Assembly (NCBI GenBank): GCA_947585745.1
Contig: CANPXF010000005.1
Coordinates: 39,737-103,736, forward strand
Length of the DNA: 64,000 nucleotides
From: an uncultured Clostridia bacterium
Lineage (GTDB): Bacteria > Bacillota > Clostridia > Oscillospirales > Acutalibacteraceae
Direction of reading: 5' to 3'
Shown here: positions 33,673 through 43,470 of the stretch, one piece after another
How the letters are laid out: the number at the start of each line of letters is the position of its first letter
Numbering within the stretch: position 1 is the stretch's first letter
Program-made: the position numbers and the translations under genes
Notes under the pieces: model-generated
The model's database searches: none
What the model was told of the DNA's origin: nothing
Seen by the model: only the letters and a program-made list of their open reading frames with translations

Positions 33673-36094
33673 TTATATCGCCTCTGTTGCGGTAGAAAAT
33701 ACAACGTATTCTTTTGACAGGATTTTCGACTATTATGTGGACGGTAATTTATTATCTCAAATTACGGTCGGAAAGCGTGTTATAGTTCCGTTCGGAAGCG
33801 GTAACAGCAAGCGCCAGGCTATGATTATGGATATTAAAAACGGAAATAAGGATAACCTTAAATCCGTGATTTCCGTGCTTGACGGCGAGCCGGTTCTCAC
33901 AGAAGAAATGATTAAGCTTGCATACTTTATGCACGACAGGTATTTTTGCACTTATTATGACGCTTTAAGGGCTATGCTCCCCGCGGGAATAAACTACAAT
34001 ATTTCCACTATGTATTCAGCCGTAAAGGAAATGGAAACCGACGGACTGTCTTTTGATGAAAAGCAGGTTTATGACTATCTTATTTCTCACAAAAAGCCTG
34101 TGAAGCGCGAGGATATTTCAGACGATCTCGGCTTAAAGTCGGAAATTTTTGAAAATCTTGTTGAAAAAGGTTTTTTAAGAAAAACCGACGAGGCGTTCCG
34201 CAAGGTCGGCGACGCTGTAATGAAAATGGTGGCAATTAACGAGGACGCGGATATTTCCTCCGTTAAGTTAAGCCCTAAGCAAAAAAAAGTCCTTGAAATT
34301 CTGCAAGAAAACGGTTCGGCTTCCGTAAAGGAGCTATGCTACTATACAGGAGTTACGAGTGTTGTTGTCGATAATTTGGTAAAGAAAAACCTTGCGTTTT
34401 ATTACGACGAAGAAATTTTCAGAAACAGTGAAAAAATTTATACAGAAGAAAATAAAGAAATAATTTTAACAGAGGAACAGAATCAAGCGTATAAAAATCT
34501 GCTTTCAGAGTATAACGATACCAAACCGCACGTCAGCCTCCTTTTCGGAATAACAGGCTCGGGAAAAACATCAATTTTTTTAAAGCTGATTGAAAATGCC
34601 GTGGAGGACGGAAAAGATGTAATCGTTATGGTTCCCGAAATTTCTCTCACACCCCAGTTTATAAACATTTTTAAATCGAAATTCGGCGACATTGTAACTG
34701 TATTTCACAGCGGTCTGTCCCTCGGAGAAAGACTTGATGAATATAAACGTGTGCTTAGAGGAATAGCTAAAATTGCTATAGGAACGAGAAGCGCGTCGTT
34801 TGCCCCTTTTAAAAATCTCGGCTTAATTATTATGGACGAGGAGCAGGAGCATACTTATAAATCTGAATCAACCCCGCGTTACCACGCGCGTGAAATTGCA
34901 AAATTCAGAGCAAAAGAAAACAATGCTCTTTTGCTTTTGTCGTCTGCCACACCCGACGTCGAAAGCTATTACAACGCGGTTTCGGGAAGATATTCCTTAA
35001 ACAAGCTGACTAAACGTTATGGAAACGCTATGCTCCCGAATGTCAGAATCATTGATATGAATGAGGAAATCGCAGAAGGCAATACAACGGGATTTTCAAG
35101 GGAGCTGTTAACTTTGCTTGAAGAAAATCTCAATAAGGGTAACCAGAGTATTTTGCTCTTAAACAGACGCGGACACAACACATTCGCAATTTGTTCAAAC
35201 TGCCGTGAAACAATTACCTGTCCCAACTGCTCAATTTCGCTGACTTATCACAGCAAAAATCATAGGCTTATGTGCCATTACTGCGGATATTCGATAGATT
35301 ATCTCAACAAATGTCCCATATGTTATAATAATTCTTTGCGTTTCGGCGGAACAGGTACACAGAAAATTGAACAGCAGTTGGCTGAATTTTTACCTGATGC
35401 GAGAATTTTGCGCCTTGACGCTGATACGACTATGCGCAAATCCTCCCACGAAAAATACCTAAACGCTTTTTCAAACGGAGATTATGATATTTTAATCGGT
35501 ACGCAGATGGTCGCCAAAGGGCTTGATTTTCCAAAGGTTACGTTAGTCGGCGTAATAAATCCCGATTCAATGCTTTATGCAGACGATTACCGAAGCTATG
35601 AAAGAACCTTTTCTCTTTTGACGCAGGTTGTCGGAAGAAGCGGACGCGGAGATAAAAGGGGCGTGGCTGTTATTCAGACATTTACCCCCGAGAATAAAAT
35701 AATATCCTTATCGGCACAGCAGGATTACGAAAGATTTTTTAGCAGTGAAATAACAATCAGAAAGGCTATGCTTTATCCGCCTTTTGCCGATATTTGTATG
35801 ATTGTTTTTGTATCAGACAGCCATACGCGGGCAATAAAATCATCTCGTGATTTTTTAAATCGTTTTGTAAACAGAGCGAAATCCGATTACAAGGATTTAC
35901 CGCTTAGAATACTCGGACCGTCGCCTGCGCGTATAGCGAAGGTAAGCAATAAGTACCGATATAAAATTCTTGTTAAATGCAGAAATGACAAAAATTTCAG
36001 AAGCCTTTTGTCTGAAACGATAACGGAATTTAATTCTATAAAAGAAAATAAACAAGTTACCGCGTATGTAGATATGAACGCGTTGTTATTTTAA
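33662..36094 (+). CDS. priA: primosomal protein N', replication restart helicase
   Basis: An 810-residue PriA, which rebuilds the primosome at stalled forks. An N-terminal DNA-binding region (ENTTYSFDRIFDYYV) and a winged-helix part precede the helicase core. Walker A is GITGSGKT (296-303), and the Walker B box is DEEQEH. Two zinc sites follow (CSNCRETITCPNCSISL and CHYCGYSIDYLNKCPIC), then GTQMVAKGLDFPKVTLVG and VVGRSGRG. Full length. In Bacillus a coaBC gene lies between rpoZ and priA; here it is absent. Confidence 0.96.
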   Translation: MKTDYIASVAVENTTYSFDRIFDYYVDGNLLSQITVGKRVIVPFGSGNSKRQAMIMDIKNGNKDNLKSVISVLDGEPVLTEEMIKLAYFMHDRYFCTYYDALRAMLPAGINYNISTMYSAVKEMETDGLSFDEKQVYDYLISHKKPVKREDISDDLGLKSEIFENLVEKGFLRKTDEAFRKVGDAVMKMVAINEDADISSVKLSPKQKKVLEILQENGSASVKELCYYTGVTSVVVDNLVKKNLAFYYDEEIFRNSEKIYTEENKEIILTEEQNQAYKNLLSEYNDTKPHVSLLFGITGSGKTSIFLKLIENAVEDGKDVIVMVPEISLTPQFINIFKSKFGDIVTVFHSGLSLGERLDEYKRVLRGIAKIAIGTRSASFAPFKNLGLIIMDEEQEHTYKSESTPRYHAREIAKFRAKENNALLLLSSATPDVESYYNAVSGRYSLNKLTKRYGNAMLPNVRIIDMNEEIAEGNTTGFSRELLTLLEENLNKGNQSILLLNRRGHNTFAICSNCRETITCPNCSISLTYHSKNHRLMCHYCGYSIDYLNKCPICYNNSLRFGGTGTQKIEQQLAEFLPDARILRLDADTTMRKSSHEKYLNAFSNGDYDILIGTQMVAKGLDFPKVTLVGVINPDSMLYADDYRSYERTFSLLTQVVGRSGRGDKRGVAVIQTFTPENKIISLSAQQDYERFFSSEITIRKAMLYPPFADICMIVFVSDSHTRAIKSSRDFLNRFVNRAKSDYKDLPLRILGPSPARIAKVSNKYRYKILVKCRNDKNFRSLLSETITEFNSIKENKQVTAYVDMNALLF

Positions 36095-36143
36095 AAAAAT
36101 AGGATTTATAAAGATAAAGATTTTAAAAATAAGGAGGGTAAAT

Positions 36144-36665
36144 ATGGCGCTCAGAGAAATTGTCACAGAGGGTGACGATATACTGACGAAAAAGTGCAGA
36201 GAGGTCGTAAAGTTTGACGACCGTCTTTGGACATTGATAGATGATATGACAGAAACCCTGCACAATTCGGGAGGGGTGGGCTTAGCCGCTCCGCAGGTCG
36301 GTGTCCTTAGACGTGTAGTAGTTATTGAAGTTGACCCTGAACAGGGGGTTATTGAGCTGGTTAATCCCGAAATTATTGAAAAATCAGGTAAACAAGTAGG
36401 ATTAGAGGGCTGTTTAAGTTTACCCGGGAAATGGGGAATAGCCTCCCGTCCTTACCGAGTAACCGTAAAGGCGCAGGATAGGAACGGAAAGGAATTTACA
36501 ATATCGGGCGAGGCTCTTTTAGCAAGGGCGTTTTGCCACGAAATAGACCATCTCGACGGAATCCTTTATAACACAATAGTTGAGCGTATGCTCTTTCCCG
36601 ATGAAGTCGAGAAATACAACAACGGAGAACTTGACTTTTCTGACGAATGTTATGTTGAGGAGTAA
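36144..36665 (+). CDS. def: peptide deformylase
   Basis: Removes the formyl group from new proteins. 173 residues with the three family motifs: GVGLAAPQ (44-51), EGCLSLP (88-94) and HEIDH (132-136). The Cys and two His bind the metal and the Glu is catalytic. AAGGAGGG precedes the ATG. Directly followed by fmt, which adds the formyl group to the initiator tRNA. Confidence 0.97.
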   Translation: MALREIVTEGDDILTKKCREVVKFDDRLWTLIDDMTETLHNSGGVGLAAPQVGVLRRVVVIEVDPEQGVIELVNPEIIEKSGKQVGLEGCLSLPGKWGIASRPYRVTVKAQDRNGKEFTISGEALLARAFCHEIDHLDGILYNTIVERMLFPDEVEKYNNGELDFSDECYVEE

Positions 36666-36667
36666 AT

Positions 36668-37585
36668 ATGAATATTGTTTTTATGGGCACTCCCGATTTT
36701 GCGGTGCCTGCGCTTGAAAAGCTTGTAAAAAGCAGTCATAAAATTTCTGCTGTTTATACCCAGCCCGATAAGCCTGTCGGACGCAGGCAGATTTTAACAC
36801 CGCCTGATGTAAAGCTTTGCGCGGAAAAGTATAATATTCCTGTTTTTCAGCCCGAAACGCTACGTGATGAAAATGCTTTTAAAGAACTAAAATCGCTTAA
36901 TCCCGATGTAATTGTAGTTGTAGCGTACGGAAAAATTCTTCCGAAAAATATTCTTGATATTCCGAAATACGGTTGCGTAAATGTCCACGGCTCGCTTCTC
37001 CCGAAGTACCGCGGAGCCTCTCCGATTCAACATTCTGTGTTAAACGGCGATAAGGTGACAGGTGTAACAACTATGTTTATGGGAGAAAAAATGGATACGG
37101 GTGATATTTTACTGACCGATAAAACCGAAATCGGTGAAAATGAAACTTCCGCCGAGCTTTTTGAGCGTTTATCCCTGCTTGGGGCTGACCTGCTTTTAAA
37201 AACTCTTGAAGGTCTGGAAAATTCTTCAATAACTCCGATTAAGCAGGATGAAAGCAAGGCAACCTATACCGTTAAAATTACAAAGTCGATGTGTCCTATA
37301 GACTGGACAAAGGCAAATTATGAAATTCATAATCAGGTGCGGGGACTTCAGACGTGGCCCGTCGCTTTTGCAAAGCTCAACGGAAAGGATATAAAAATCC
37401 ACTCAACCTTTTTGTGTGATAAAAGCGGAAACGCGGGGGAGGTAATAAGCTTAAATCCTCTTACAGTAGCCTGCGGTTCGGGTTCGCTTATTATAAATGA
37501 ACTTCAGCTTAACGGAAAAAAAAGAATGGACAGCAAATCGTTTTTGACGGGGCATACTATTAATGTTGGTGATAAATTTAGTTGA
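36668..37585 (+). CDS. fmt: methionyl-tRNA formyltransferase
   Basis: Formylates Met-tRNA(fMet) with 10-formyltetrahydrofolate. 305 residues: N-terminal MNIVFMGTPDFAVPALEKL, the catalytic region VNVHGSLLPKYRGASPIQ (Asn, His and later Asp of the transferase site), and the C-terminal OB-like domain. It starts 2 bases after def. Confidence 0.97.
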   Translation: MNIVFMGTPDFAVPALEKLVKSSHKISAVYTQPDKPVGRRQILTPPDVKLCAEKYNIPVFQPETLRDENAFKELKSLNPDVIVVVAYGKILPKNILDIPKYGCVNVHGSLLPKYRGASPIQHSVLNGDKVTGVTTMFMGEKMDTGDILLTDKTEIGENETSAELFERLSLLGADLLLKTLEGLENSSITPIKQDESKATYTVKITKSMCPIDWTKANYEIHNQVRGLQTWPVAFAKLNGKDIKIHSTFLCDKSGNAGEVISLNPLTVACGSGSLIINELQLNGKKRMDSKSFLTGHTINVGDKFS

Positions 37586-37596
37586 GGGTGAATTTT

Positions 37597-38301
37597 ATGG
37601 GATATTTTAATTATCTTTATTATTACAACTGGAGTTATATTTTGTTTATGCTTCCCTGCATTATCTTGACGATAATTGTTCAGGTAAGTATGAACTCAAC
37701 ATTCAGAAAATACAGCAATATCCGCAATTCGCGCGGTTTAACGGGAGCGCAGGCGGCGCAGCGTGTGCTTATGCAAAACGGCGTAAGCGGAGTAACAATA
37801 GAACACGTTTCAGGGAATTTAACAGACCATTTTGACCCGAGGACAAACGTAATCCGTCTTTCGGATTCCGTATATAATTCCGACTCAATCGCCGCCGTAG
37901 GGGTTGCCTGCCACGAGGCGGGACACGCCGTACAGCACGCCGAAGGCTATATTCCCAATAAAATAAGAAGCGCTATTTTACCTGTTGCCAATCTTGGAAG
38001 CAGGCTTAGCTGGATTTTGATTTTTATGGGACTTGTAACATCTTTTTTTCAACCTCTCCTTTATGTTGGAATTATTCTTTTTTCAGCCTCCGTACTATTT
38101 ACCTTAGCTACTCTTCCCGTTGAGTTCAACGCGTCGTCAAGAGCGCTTAGCTGTATCAAAGAAACGGGAATGTTATCAGAGGGAGAGTACACGGGCGCAA
38201 AAAGAACATTACAGGCGGCGGCTATGACCTATGTTGCGGCAGCGGCAACGGCTGTTTTCCAGCTTTTAAGATTGCTGTCTATAGCAAACAGAAGAAATTG
38301 A
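37597..38301 (+). CDS. zinc-dependent membrane metallopeptidase (YugP family)
   Basis: A 234-residue membrane protease of the YugP/DUF peptidase family. After an N-terminal membrane helix the motif CHEAGHAVQHAEGY gives the HExxH zinc site; further helices follow and LPVEFNASSRAL is also conserved in the family. The substrate is unknown. The frame reaches back to a TTG at 37582, but GAGGGTG lies 6 bases before the ATG at 37597. Its place between fmt and rsmB is seen in many clostridia but not in Bacillus. Confidence 0.9.
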   Translation: MGYFNYLYYYNWSYILFMLPCIILTIIVQVSMNSTFRKYSNIRNSRGLTGAQAAQRVLMQNGVSGVTIEHVSGNLTDHFDPRTNVIRLSDSVYNSDSIAAVGVACHEAGHAVQHAEGYIPNKIRSAILPVANLGSRLSWILIFMGLVTSFFQPLLYVGIILFSASVLFTLATLPVEFNASSRALSCIKETGMLSEGEYTGAKRTLQAAAMTYVAAAATAVFQLLRLLSIANRRN

Positions 38302-38302
38302 T

Positions 38303-39634
38303 ATGAACACAAGAGATTTGGCGTTTAAGGTTTTGCTTTCGGTGGAGAAGGAAAAATCTTATTCCGCTTTAGTTTTAAATAATTCTATTAAAGAAAATAA
38401 ATTAAAAGGTGTAGACGCTTCATTCCTGTCCGCTCTTGTATATGGCGTCCTTGAGAGAAAATTAACGCTTGATTATATAATAAAGCAATATTCTAAAATT
38501 CCTTTAAGGAAAATAGAACTTGAAACAAAGATTATACTCCGCCTTGGAATTTTACAGCTTTTGTTTATGGATAAAATTCCCGAGAGCGCGGCGGTAAATG
38601 AAAGCGTCAACCTCGCGAAAAGACGCAGACTGCAAAAATCCTCGGGCTTTATAAACGGAATTTTGCGTAATATTACACGAGCTGAGATAAAATACACTCT
38701 GCCCGATAAATCAAAGGATTTTGTATATTATCTGAGCATAAGGTATTCCTGCCCCCGTGAAATTGTCGAGCTTTGGATTGATTCCTACGGCAGGGAAAAT
38801 ACCGAGGAAATTTTAAAATCCGCATTCGGACGAGCCAATCTTACGGCAAGAGTGAATACTCTTAAAATTTCTGCCGATAAATTAATCGGGGAATTAAAAA
38901 ACGAAGGGGTGGAGGCGGAAAAATCTCCGCTTGACAGCAACGCTCTCATACTTAAAAACACAGGCTCAATTGAACGCTTGAAAGCTTTCAAAACGGGAAA
39001 GCTCTATATTCAGGATTTAGCGTCACAGCTTTGCGTAAAGGCTTTAAATCCCAAGCGGGGAGATATTATGCTCGATATTTGCTCTGCCCCGGGCGGAAAA
39101 AGCTTTACTTCGGCGCAATATATGAATAACAGCGGAAAAATTTTCTCCTTTGATATTTACGAGCATAAACTTAAATTAATTGAAAAAACAGCCGAACGTC
39201 TGGGCATAACCTGTATAATCACGGACATTCGCGACGCCGTGAACGATAACAGGGAAATTGCCTTAGCGGATAAGGTGCTTTGTGATGTTCCGTGTTCGGG
39301 ATTGGGAATTATGAACCGCAAACCTGAAATTCGTTACAAGGAAGACATTTTAAACAATGATTTACCCGAAATTCAGTATAAAATTCTTTGCAACAGCAGT
39401 AAATTTGTCGCTGTGGGCGGAACCTTGATTTATTCGACCTGCACTCTTAATCCTATGGAAAATAATAAAAACGCGGAGCGTTTCTTAAACGAAAATTCTG
39501 ATTTTGAGCCTTTAAAGCTTGAGTTAAACGCAAAACGTCTTATAGAGGAACCCGAAAATATGATTACACTTTTCCCTCATATTAATAAAACCGATGGATT
39601 TTTTATTTCCGCGTTTCGGAGGGTAAAATTATGA
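38303..39634 (+). CDS. rsmB: 16S rRNA (cytosine-967 C5) methyltransferase
   Basis: A 443-residue RsmB/Sun protein. The N-terminal ~140 residues are a NusB-like RNA-binding domain (NTRDLAFKVLLSVEKEKSYS). The methyltransferase part has the SAM motif MLDICSAPGGKSFTSAQ, the catalytic CDVPCSGLGIMNRKPEI and STCTLNPMENN. The final ATGA overlaps the rlmN start. Confidence 0.95.
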   Translation: MNTRDLAFKVLLSVEKEKSYSALVLNNSIKENKLKGVDASFLSALVYGVLERKLTLDYIIKQYSKIPLRKIELETKIILRLGILQLLFMDKIPESAAVNESVNLAKRRRLQKSSGFINGILRNITRAEIKYTLPDKSKDFVYYLSIRYSCPREIVELWIDSYGRENTEEILKSAFGRANLTARVNTLKISADKLIGELKNEGVEAEKSPLDSNALILKNTGSIERLKAFKTGKLYIQDLASQLCVKALNPKRGDIMLDICSAPGGKSFTSAQYMNNSGKIFSFDIYEHKLKLIEKTAERLGITCIITDIRDAVNDNREIALADKVLCDVPCSGLGIMNRKPEIRYKEDILNNDLPEIQYKILCNSSKFVAVGGTLIYSTCTLNPMENNKNAERFLNENSDFEPLKLELNAKRLIEEPENMITLFPHINKTDGFFISAFRRVKL

Positions 39635-40683
39635 TTGATATAAAATCCCTCTATTTTAGCGAGCTTGAAAGCTTTATTTCGGAAAACGGTTTTGAGAGGT
39701 TTCGCGCGAAACAAATTTCAAGCTGGCTTAATAAGGGAGTAAAAACCTTTTATGATATGAAAAATCTGCCGAAAAACCTGGTCGATTTTCTTGAAACAAG
39801 TTGTTACATTTCTGTTGCAAATATTGAAAAAAAACTCATATCACGCTATGATGAAACAGTAAAATATCTTTTCCGCCTTAATGACGGGGAGTTTGTAGAA
39901 ACAGTCGTGATGAAATACCGCCACGGATATTCAATCTGCGTTTCAACACAGGTCGGCTGTAAAATGGGATGTACCTTCTGCGCTACGGGGAAAAGCGGAT
40001 TTTCAAGAAATCTGTCGGCGTCTGAAATTCTTGCGCAGATTGAAAGCGCAAGTCAGGATTTAAAAGTCAGAATAAGCAATGTTGTTCTTATGGGAATGGG
40101 CGAACCGCTTGATAATTTTGATAATGTCGTGAGGTTTTTAAAGCTTGTGAGCGCGGATGACGGACTTAATATCGGTATGCGTCATATCACACTTTCGACT
40201 TGCGGAATTGTTCCGAAAATTTATGAGCTTGCAAAATATAATTTTGCAATTACTCTTTCGGTATCTCTCCACGCTCCCGATAACGAAACACGAAATAAAA
40301 CAATGCCCGTTAATAAACGTTATCCGATAGAACAGCTTATAAAAGCGTGCCGTGATTATTTCAATTCTACAGGGCGCAGGGTAAGCTTTGAGTACGCTAT
40401 GATTGACGGAGTTAACGATTCTGACGAATGCGCGAAAAGACTTTCATCTCTATTAAATGGAATGAATTGCCACGTTAACTTAATACCTGTAAACTCTGTT
40501 AAGGGTTCAGTCTATAAAAAGAGCCGTATTGAAAGACAGAAGGCATTTATAAATATACTTAACAAAAATTCTGTAACAGCGACCGTCAGACGCACTCTCG
40601 GAAGCGATATAAACGCTTCCTGCGGTCAGCTGAAACGAAATCACACTCAAGAAGGAGGAAAACAGCTTGGAAATATTCAGTAA
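39631..40683 (+). CDS. rlmN: 23S rRNA (adenine-2503 C2) methyltransferase, radical SAM
   Basis: A 350-residue radical SAM enzyme. The iron-sulfur ligands are C110, C114 and C117 (CKMGCTFC). GMGEPLDN and the C-terminal catalytic Cys in INASCGQL are present, as is the N-terminal HhH-like domain. It methylates A2503 in the ribosome exit-tunnel region and certain tRNAs. It overlaps rsmB by 4 bases; its end overlaps the phosphatase gene by 17. Confidence 0.96.
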   Translation: MIDIKSLYFSELESFISENGFERFRAKQISSWLNKGVKTFYDMKNLPKNLVDFLETSCYISVANIEKKLISRYDETVKYLFRLNDGEFVETVVMKYRHGYSICVSTQVGCKMGCTFCATGKSGFSRNLSASEILAQIESASQDLKVRISNVVLMGMGEPLDNFDNVVRFLKLVSADDGLNIGMRHITLSTCGIVPKIYELAKYNFAITLSVSLHAPDNETRNKTMPVNKRYPIEQLIKACRDYFNSTGRRVSFEYAMIDGVNDSDECAKRLSSLLNGMNCHVNLIPVNSVKGSVYKKSRIERQKAFINILNKNSVTATVRRTLGSDINASCGQLKRNHTQEGGKQLGNIQ

Positions 40684-41392
40684 AAGCGATATAGGCTTAG
40701 TCCGTACCCAAAATCAAGACGACTGCCGTTTCGGAGTAATTTCCCCGAGCTGTGCGTGGGCGGTTGTATGCGACGGAATGGGAGGCGCTAACGGAGGTAA
40801 TATTGCGAGCGCGTCAGCGGTTGAGTACATAAGCCGTGAAATTGAAAAGATGTATTCCGATGAGCTTTCAAAGGCGGAGCTTTCAACCTTGATGACTGAA
40901 ATTGTATCACAGGCGAATAAGGCTATTTTTGATATGGCTCAGAATGATGTTGAGCTGACGGGAATGGGAACGACCTGCGAGTTCGTTTTGGTAAAGGATA
41001 CTACCGTTCATGTTGTTCACATAGGCGACAGCCGTACCTATGCCATTCGCGGAGGAAAGATAAAACAGCTTACCGAGGACCATTCCGTCGTTCAGGAAAT
41101 GGTGCGACGCGGTGAAATTACCGCCGAGCAGGCTCAAAATCACCCCAACAAAAACTTTATAACAAGAGCGCTCGGAATAAAACCCACCGTTCACCTTGAT
41201 TATATCGAAACAAACTTCATCTACGGAGATTTACTTTTAGTGTGTACCGACGGTTTTTCCAACTGCGTCACAACGGGCGATATGGTTAAAATCTGCCACG
41301 AAAACCGAGGAGAAACTCTTACGGATACCTTAGTCGAGAAGGCTAAGGAAGGCGGAGGAACAGATAATATAACAGTTGCGGTTATTTATTAA
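40667..41392 (+). CDS. PP2C-type serine/threonine protein phosphatase
   Basis: A 241-residue PP2C phosphatase (Stp/PrpC type) that reverses phosphorylation by the neighbouring PASTA kinase. Motifs: KSDIGLVRTQNQDDC, VVCDGMGGANGG (metal-binding Asp), GTTCEFVLV, VHIGDSRTYAIR, LTEDHSVVQEMVRRG and GGTDNITV. The TTG start at 40667 lies 7 bases after GGAGGA inside the end of rlmN. The kinase gene follows after 14 bases. Confidence 0.95.
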   Translation: MEIFSKSDIGLVRTQNQDDCRFGVISPSCAWAVVCDGMGGANGGNIASASAVEYISREIEKMYSDELSKAELSTLMTEIVSQANKAIFDMAQNDVELTGMGTTCEFVLVKDTTVHVVHIGDSRTYAIRGGKIKQLTEDHSVVQEMVRRGEITAEQAQNHPNKNFITRALGIKPTVHLDYIETNFIYGDLLLVCTDGFSNCVTTGDMVKICHENRGETLTDTLVEKAKEGGGTDNITVAVIY

Positions 41393-41406
41393 AGAGGGGT
41401 GAAATT

Positions 41407-43470
41407 GTGGATAAATACAGCGGAAAAAAGTTAGACGGACGTTATGAGATACACGAGCTTATCGGCGTCGGCGGTATGGCGTATGTATATCGTTGTACCG
41501 ATACTATAGACGACCGTGAAGTCGCGGTTAAAATATTAAAGGATGAATTTTTAAATAACGATGAATTTATAAGGCGGTTTAAAAACGAGAGTAAAGCTAT
41601 CGCTATGCTGTCACATCCTAATATTGTAAAGGTTTATGACGTAAGCTTCGGCGATATGATACAGTATATCGTTATGGAATATATTGACGGTATTACTCTT
41701 AAAGAGTATATCGGTCAGCAGGGTGTGCTTGACTGGCGCGAGGCTTTACATTTAACAACCCAGATTTTAAAGGCGCTCCAGCACGCCCACAACAAGGGTG
41801 TTGTTCACAGAGATATTAAGCCTCATAATATTATGCTTTTGCAAGACGGTACAATTAAGGTTACGGATTTCGGCATTGCAAGACTTACCGATACACAAAC
41901 AAAAACTATGACCGAACAGGCGATAGGCTCTGTCCACTATATAGCGCCCGAACAGGCGAGAGGAAGTAAAACCGACGGTAAATCGGATATTTATTCCGTA
42001 GGCGTTATGCTGTACGAAATGATTACGGGCAAGCTTCCGTTTGACGCTGACAGCGCCGTGAGCGTTGCTCTTATGCAATTGCAGTCAACTCCCGTTATGC
42101 CGAGAAAAATTAATCCCGGTATTCCGGTAGGACTTGAACAGATTACGATGCACGCTATGCAGAAAAACCCCGAAAAACGCTATCCGAGTGCGCTTGATAT
42201 GCTCGGAGATTTAGAGCGTTTCAGGCTAAACCCCAATGTGCATTTTGATTATAAATATTTTGTTGATTCCGAACCCACAAGAGATGTTAAAAATGTAAAA
42301 AAATCCTTAAAAAAACAGGAAGTTGTTGAAGAAGCTCCTGCTGAGGATTCAGATGATGAGGCGGAGGATATAGACCGAAAGAAACAGCATAAAAACTCCT
42401 ATTACGCGGTAAAGAGCGCGGTTATATCGGCGATTATAGTTATTGTTGTTTTTATGCTTGTCGCGTTATTCAGAGGATGTACGTCTGCCCAGGCTACAGA
42501 CGTTGAGGTTCCTAATTTTGTAGGTATGAATATTGTTGACGCGAAGGAGAAAAATCCTAATAACTTCAGGTTTGAAATGACAAGCAGATACGTCAAAAAT
42601 AAAGAGTTGGGACAAATTCTCGCGCAGGACCCCGAACCCGGCTCAAAACGTGTAAAATCAGGCTCAGTAATTGAACTTACAATCAACGGTAAGGATACCG
42701 AGATGTCCGTACCTTATTGTAAAAACGTTTCAAAAAGTGAAGCGGTTAAGGGTATCGAGGCGAAAAACCTTTCTCCAAAGGTTATAGAGGTTTATGATAA
42801 GCTTACTCCGAGAGGTTATGTGTGCGATACGTTCCCGCCCGCGGGAGTAAAGCTGACTGTAGGCTCAACGGTACTTGTAATTGTTGCAAAGGACGAATAT
42901 GTTGAAAAAATATCAGTCCCCAGAGTTACCGATTCAACACTGTATGAAGCGCAGTCAAAGCTGACAGGAAAAGGTCTTAAGTACAAATACACTTACGATG
43001 ATGAAAGCTTGGAGCCCGAGGGAACCGTAATTCAGCAGTCACCTCTCCAGTACAGCAAGGTTGAGGAAGGAACAATAGTAAATCTTGTTGTAAGCTCCGG
43101 AAAGGGCAGTCAGTCGACTGTTAATATAACAGTGGATATGCCCACTAACGTGGACTACAATGTTGATATGACCGTATCGGTAGACGGTACGCTTGATTCC
43201 TCTTATTCAAAACGTTTGAATCCGTCGTATAATTCAAGCTATACAATATCGTTTACGGGAAGCGGTACGTCGACCGTTATAGTTATGCTCGACGGTCAGA
43301 CCTATAGAAAGTACACAATAGATTACACTACGGGCGAATATCAGACATCATCGTATAAATTTGTTCCCACAGAGCCTACAACGGTAACCGAGCCGACAAC
43401 TTCACCTCCTACGGAAGAGGAAACCATACAAATTGAAACCGAACAGGTTGACGATGATGACGGTGAGTAA
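41407..43470 (+). CDS. prkC: PASTA-domain serine/threonine protein kinase
   Basis: A 687-residue membrane kinase. Kinase domain ~12-275 with the Gly loop GVGGMAYV, Lys42 in VAVKILK, HRDIKPHN (Asp136) and DFG (154-156), so it looks active. One membrane helix at ~338-356 leads to three PASTA domains (~366-430, 432-497, 502-568) that bind peptidoglycan or muropeptides, and a Thr-rich tail. PrkC-type kinases link cell-wall state to growth, division and spore germination. GTG start after GAGGGG. It lies between its phosphatase and rsgA. Confidence 0.96.
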   Translation: MDKYSGKKLDGRYEIHELIGVGGMAYVYRCTDTIDDREVAVKILKDEFLNNDEFIRRFKNESKAIAMLSHPNIVKVYDVSFGDMIQYIVMEYIDGITLKEYIGQQGVLDWREALHLTTQILKALQHAHNKGVVHRDIKPHNIMLLQDGTIKVTDFGIARLTDTQTKTMTEQAIGSVHYIAPEQARGSKTDGKSDIYSVGVMLYEMITGKLPFDADSAVSVALMQLQSTPVMPRKINPGIPVGLEQITMHAMQKNPEKRYPSALDMLGDLERFRLNPNVHFDYKYFVDSEPTRDVKNVKKSLKKQEVVEEAPAEDSDDEAEDIDRKKQHKNSYYAVKSAVISAIIVIVVFMLVALFRGCTSAQATDVEVPNFVGMNIVDAKEKNPNNFRFEMTSRYVKNKELGQILAQDPEPGSKRVKSGSVIELTINGKDTEMSVPYCKNVSKSEAVKGIEAKNLSPKVIEVYDKLTPRGYVCDTFPPAGVKLTVGSTVLVIVAKDEYVEKISVPRVTDSTLYEAQSKLTGKGLKYKYTYDDESLEPEGTVIQQSPLQYSKVEEGTIVNLVVSSGKGSQSTVNITVDMPTNVDYNVDMTVSVDGTLDSSYSKRLNPSYNSSYTISFTGSGTSTVIVMLDGQTYRKYTIDYTTGEYQTSSYKFVPTEPTTVTEPTTSPPTEEETIQIETEQVDDDDGE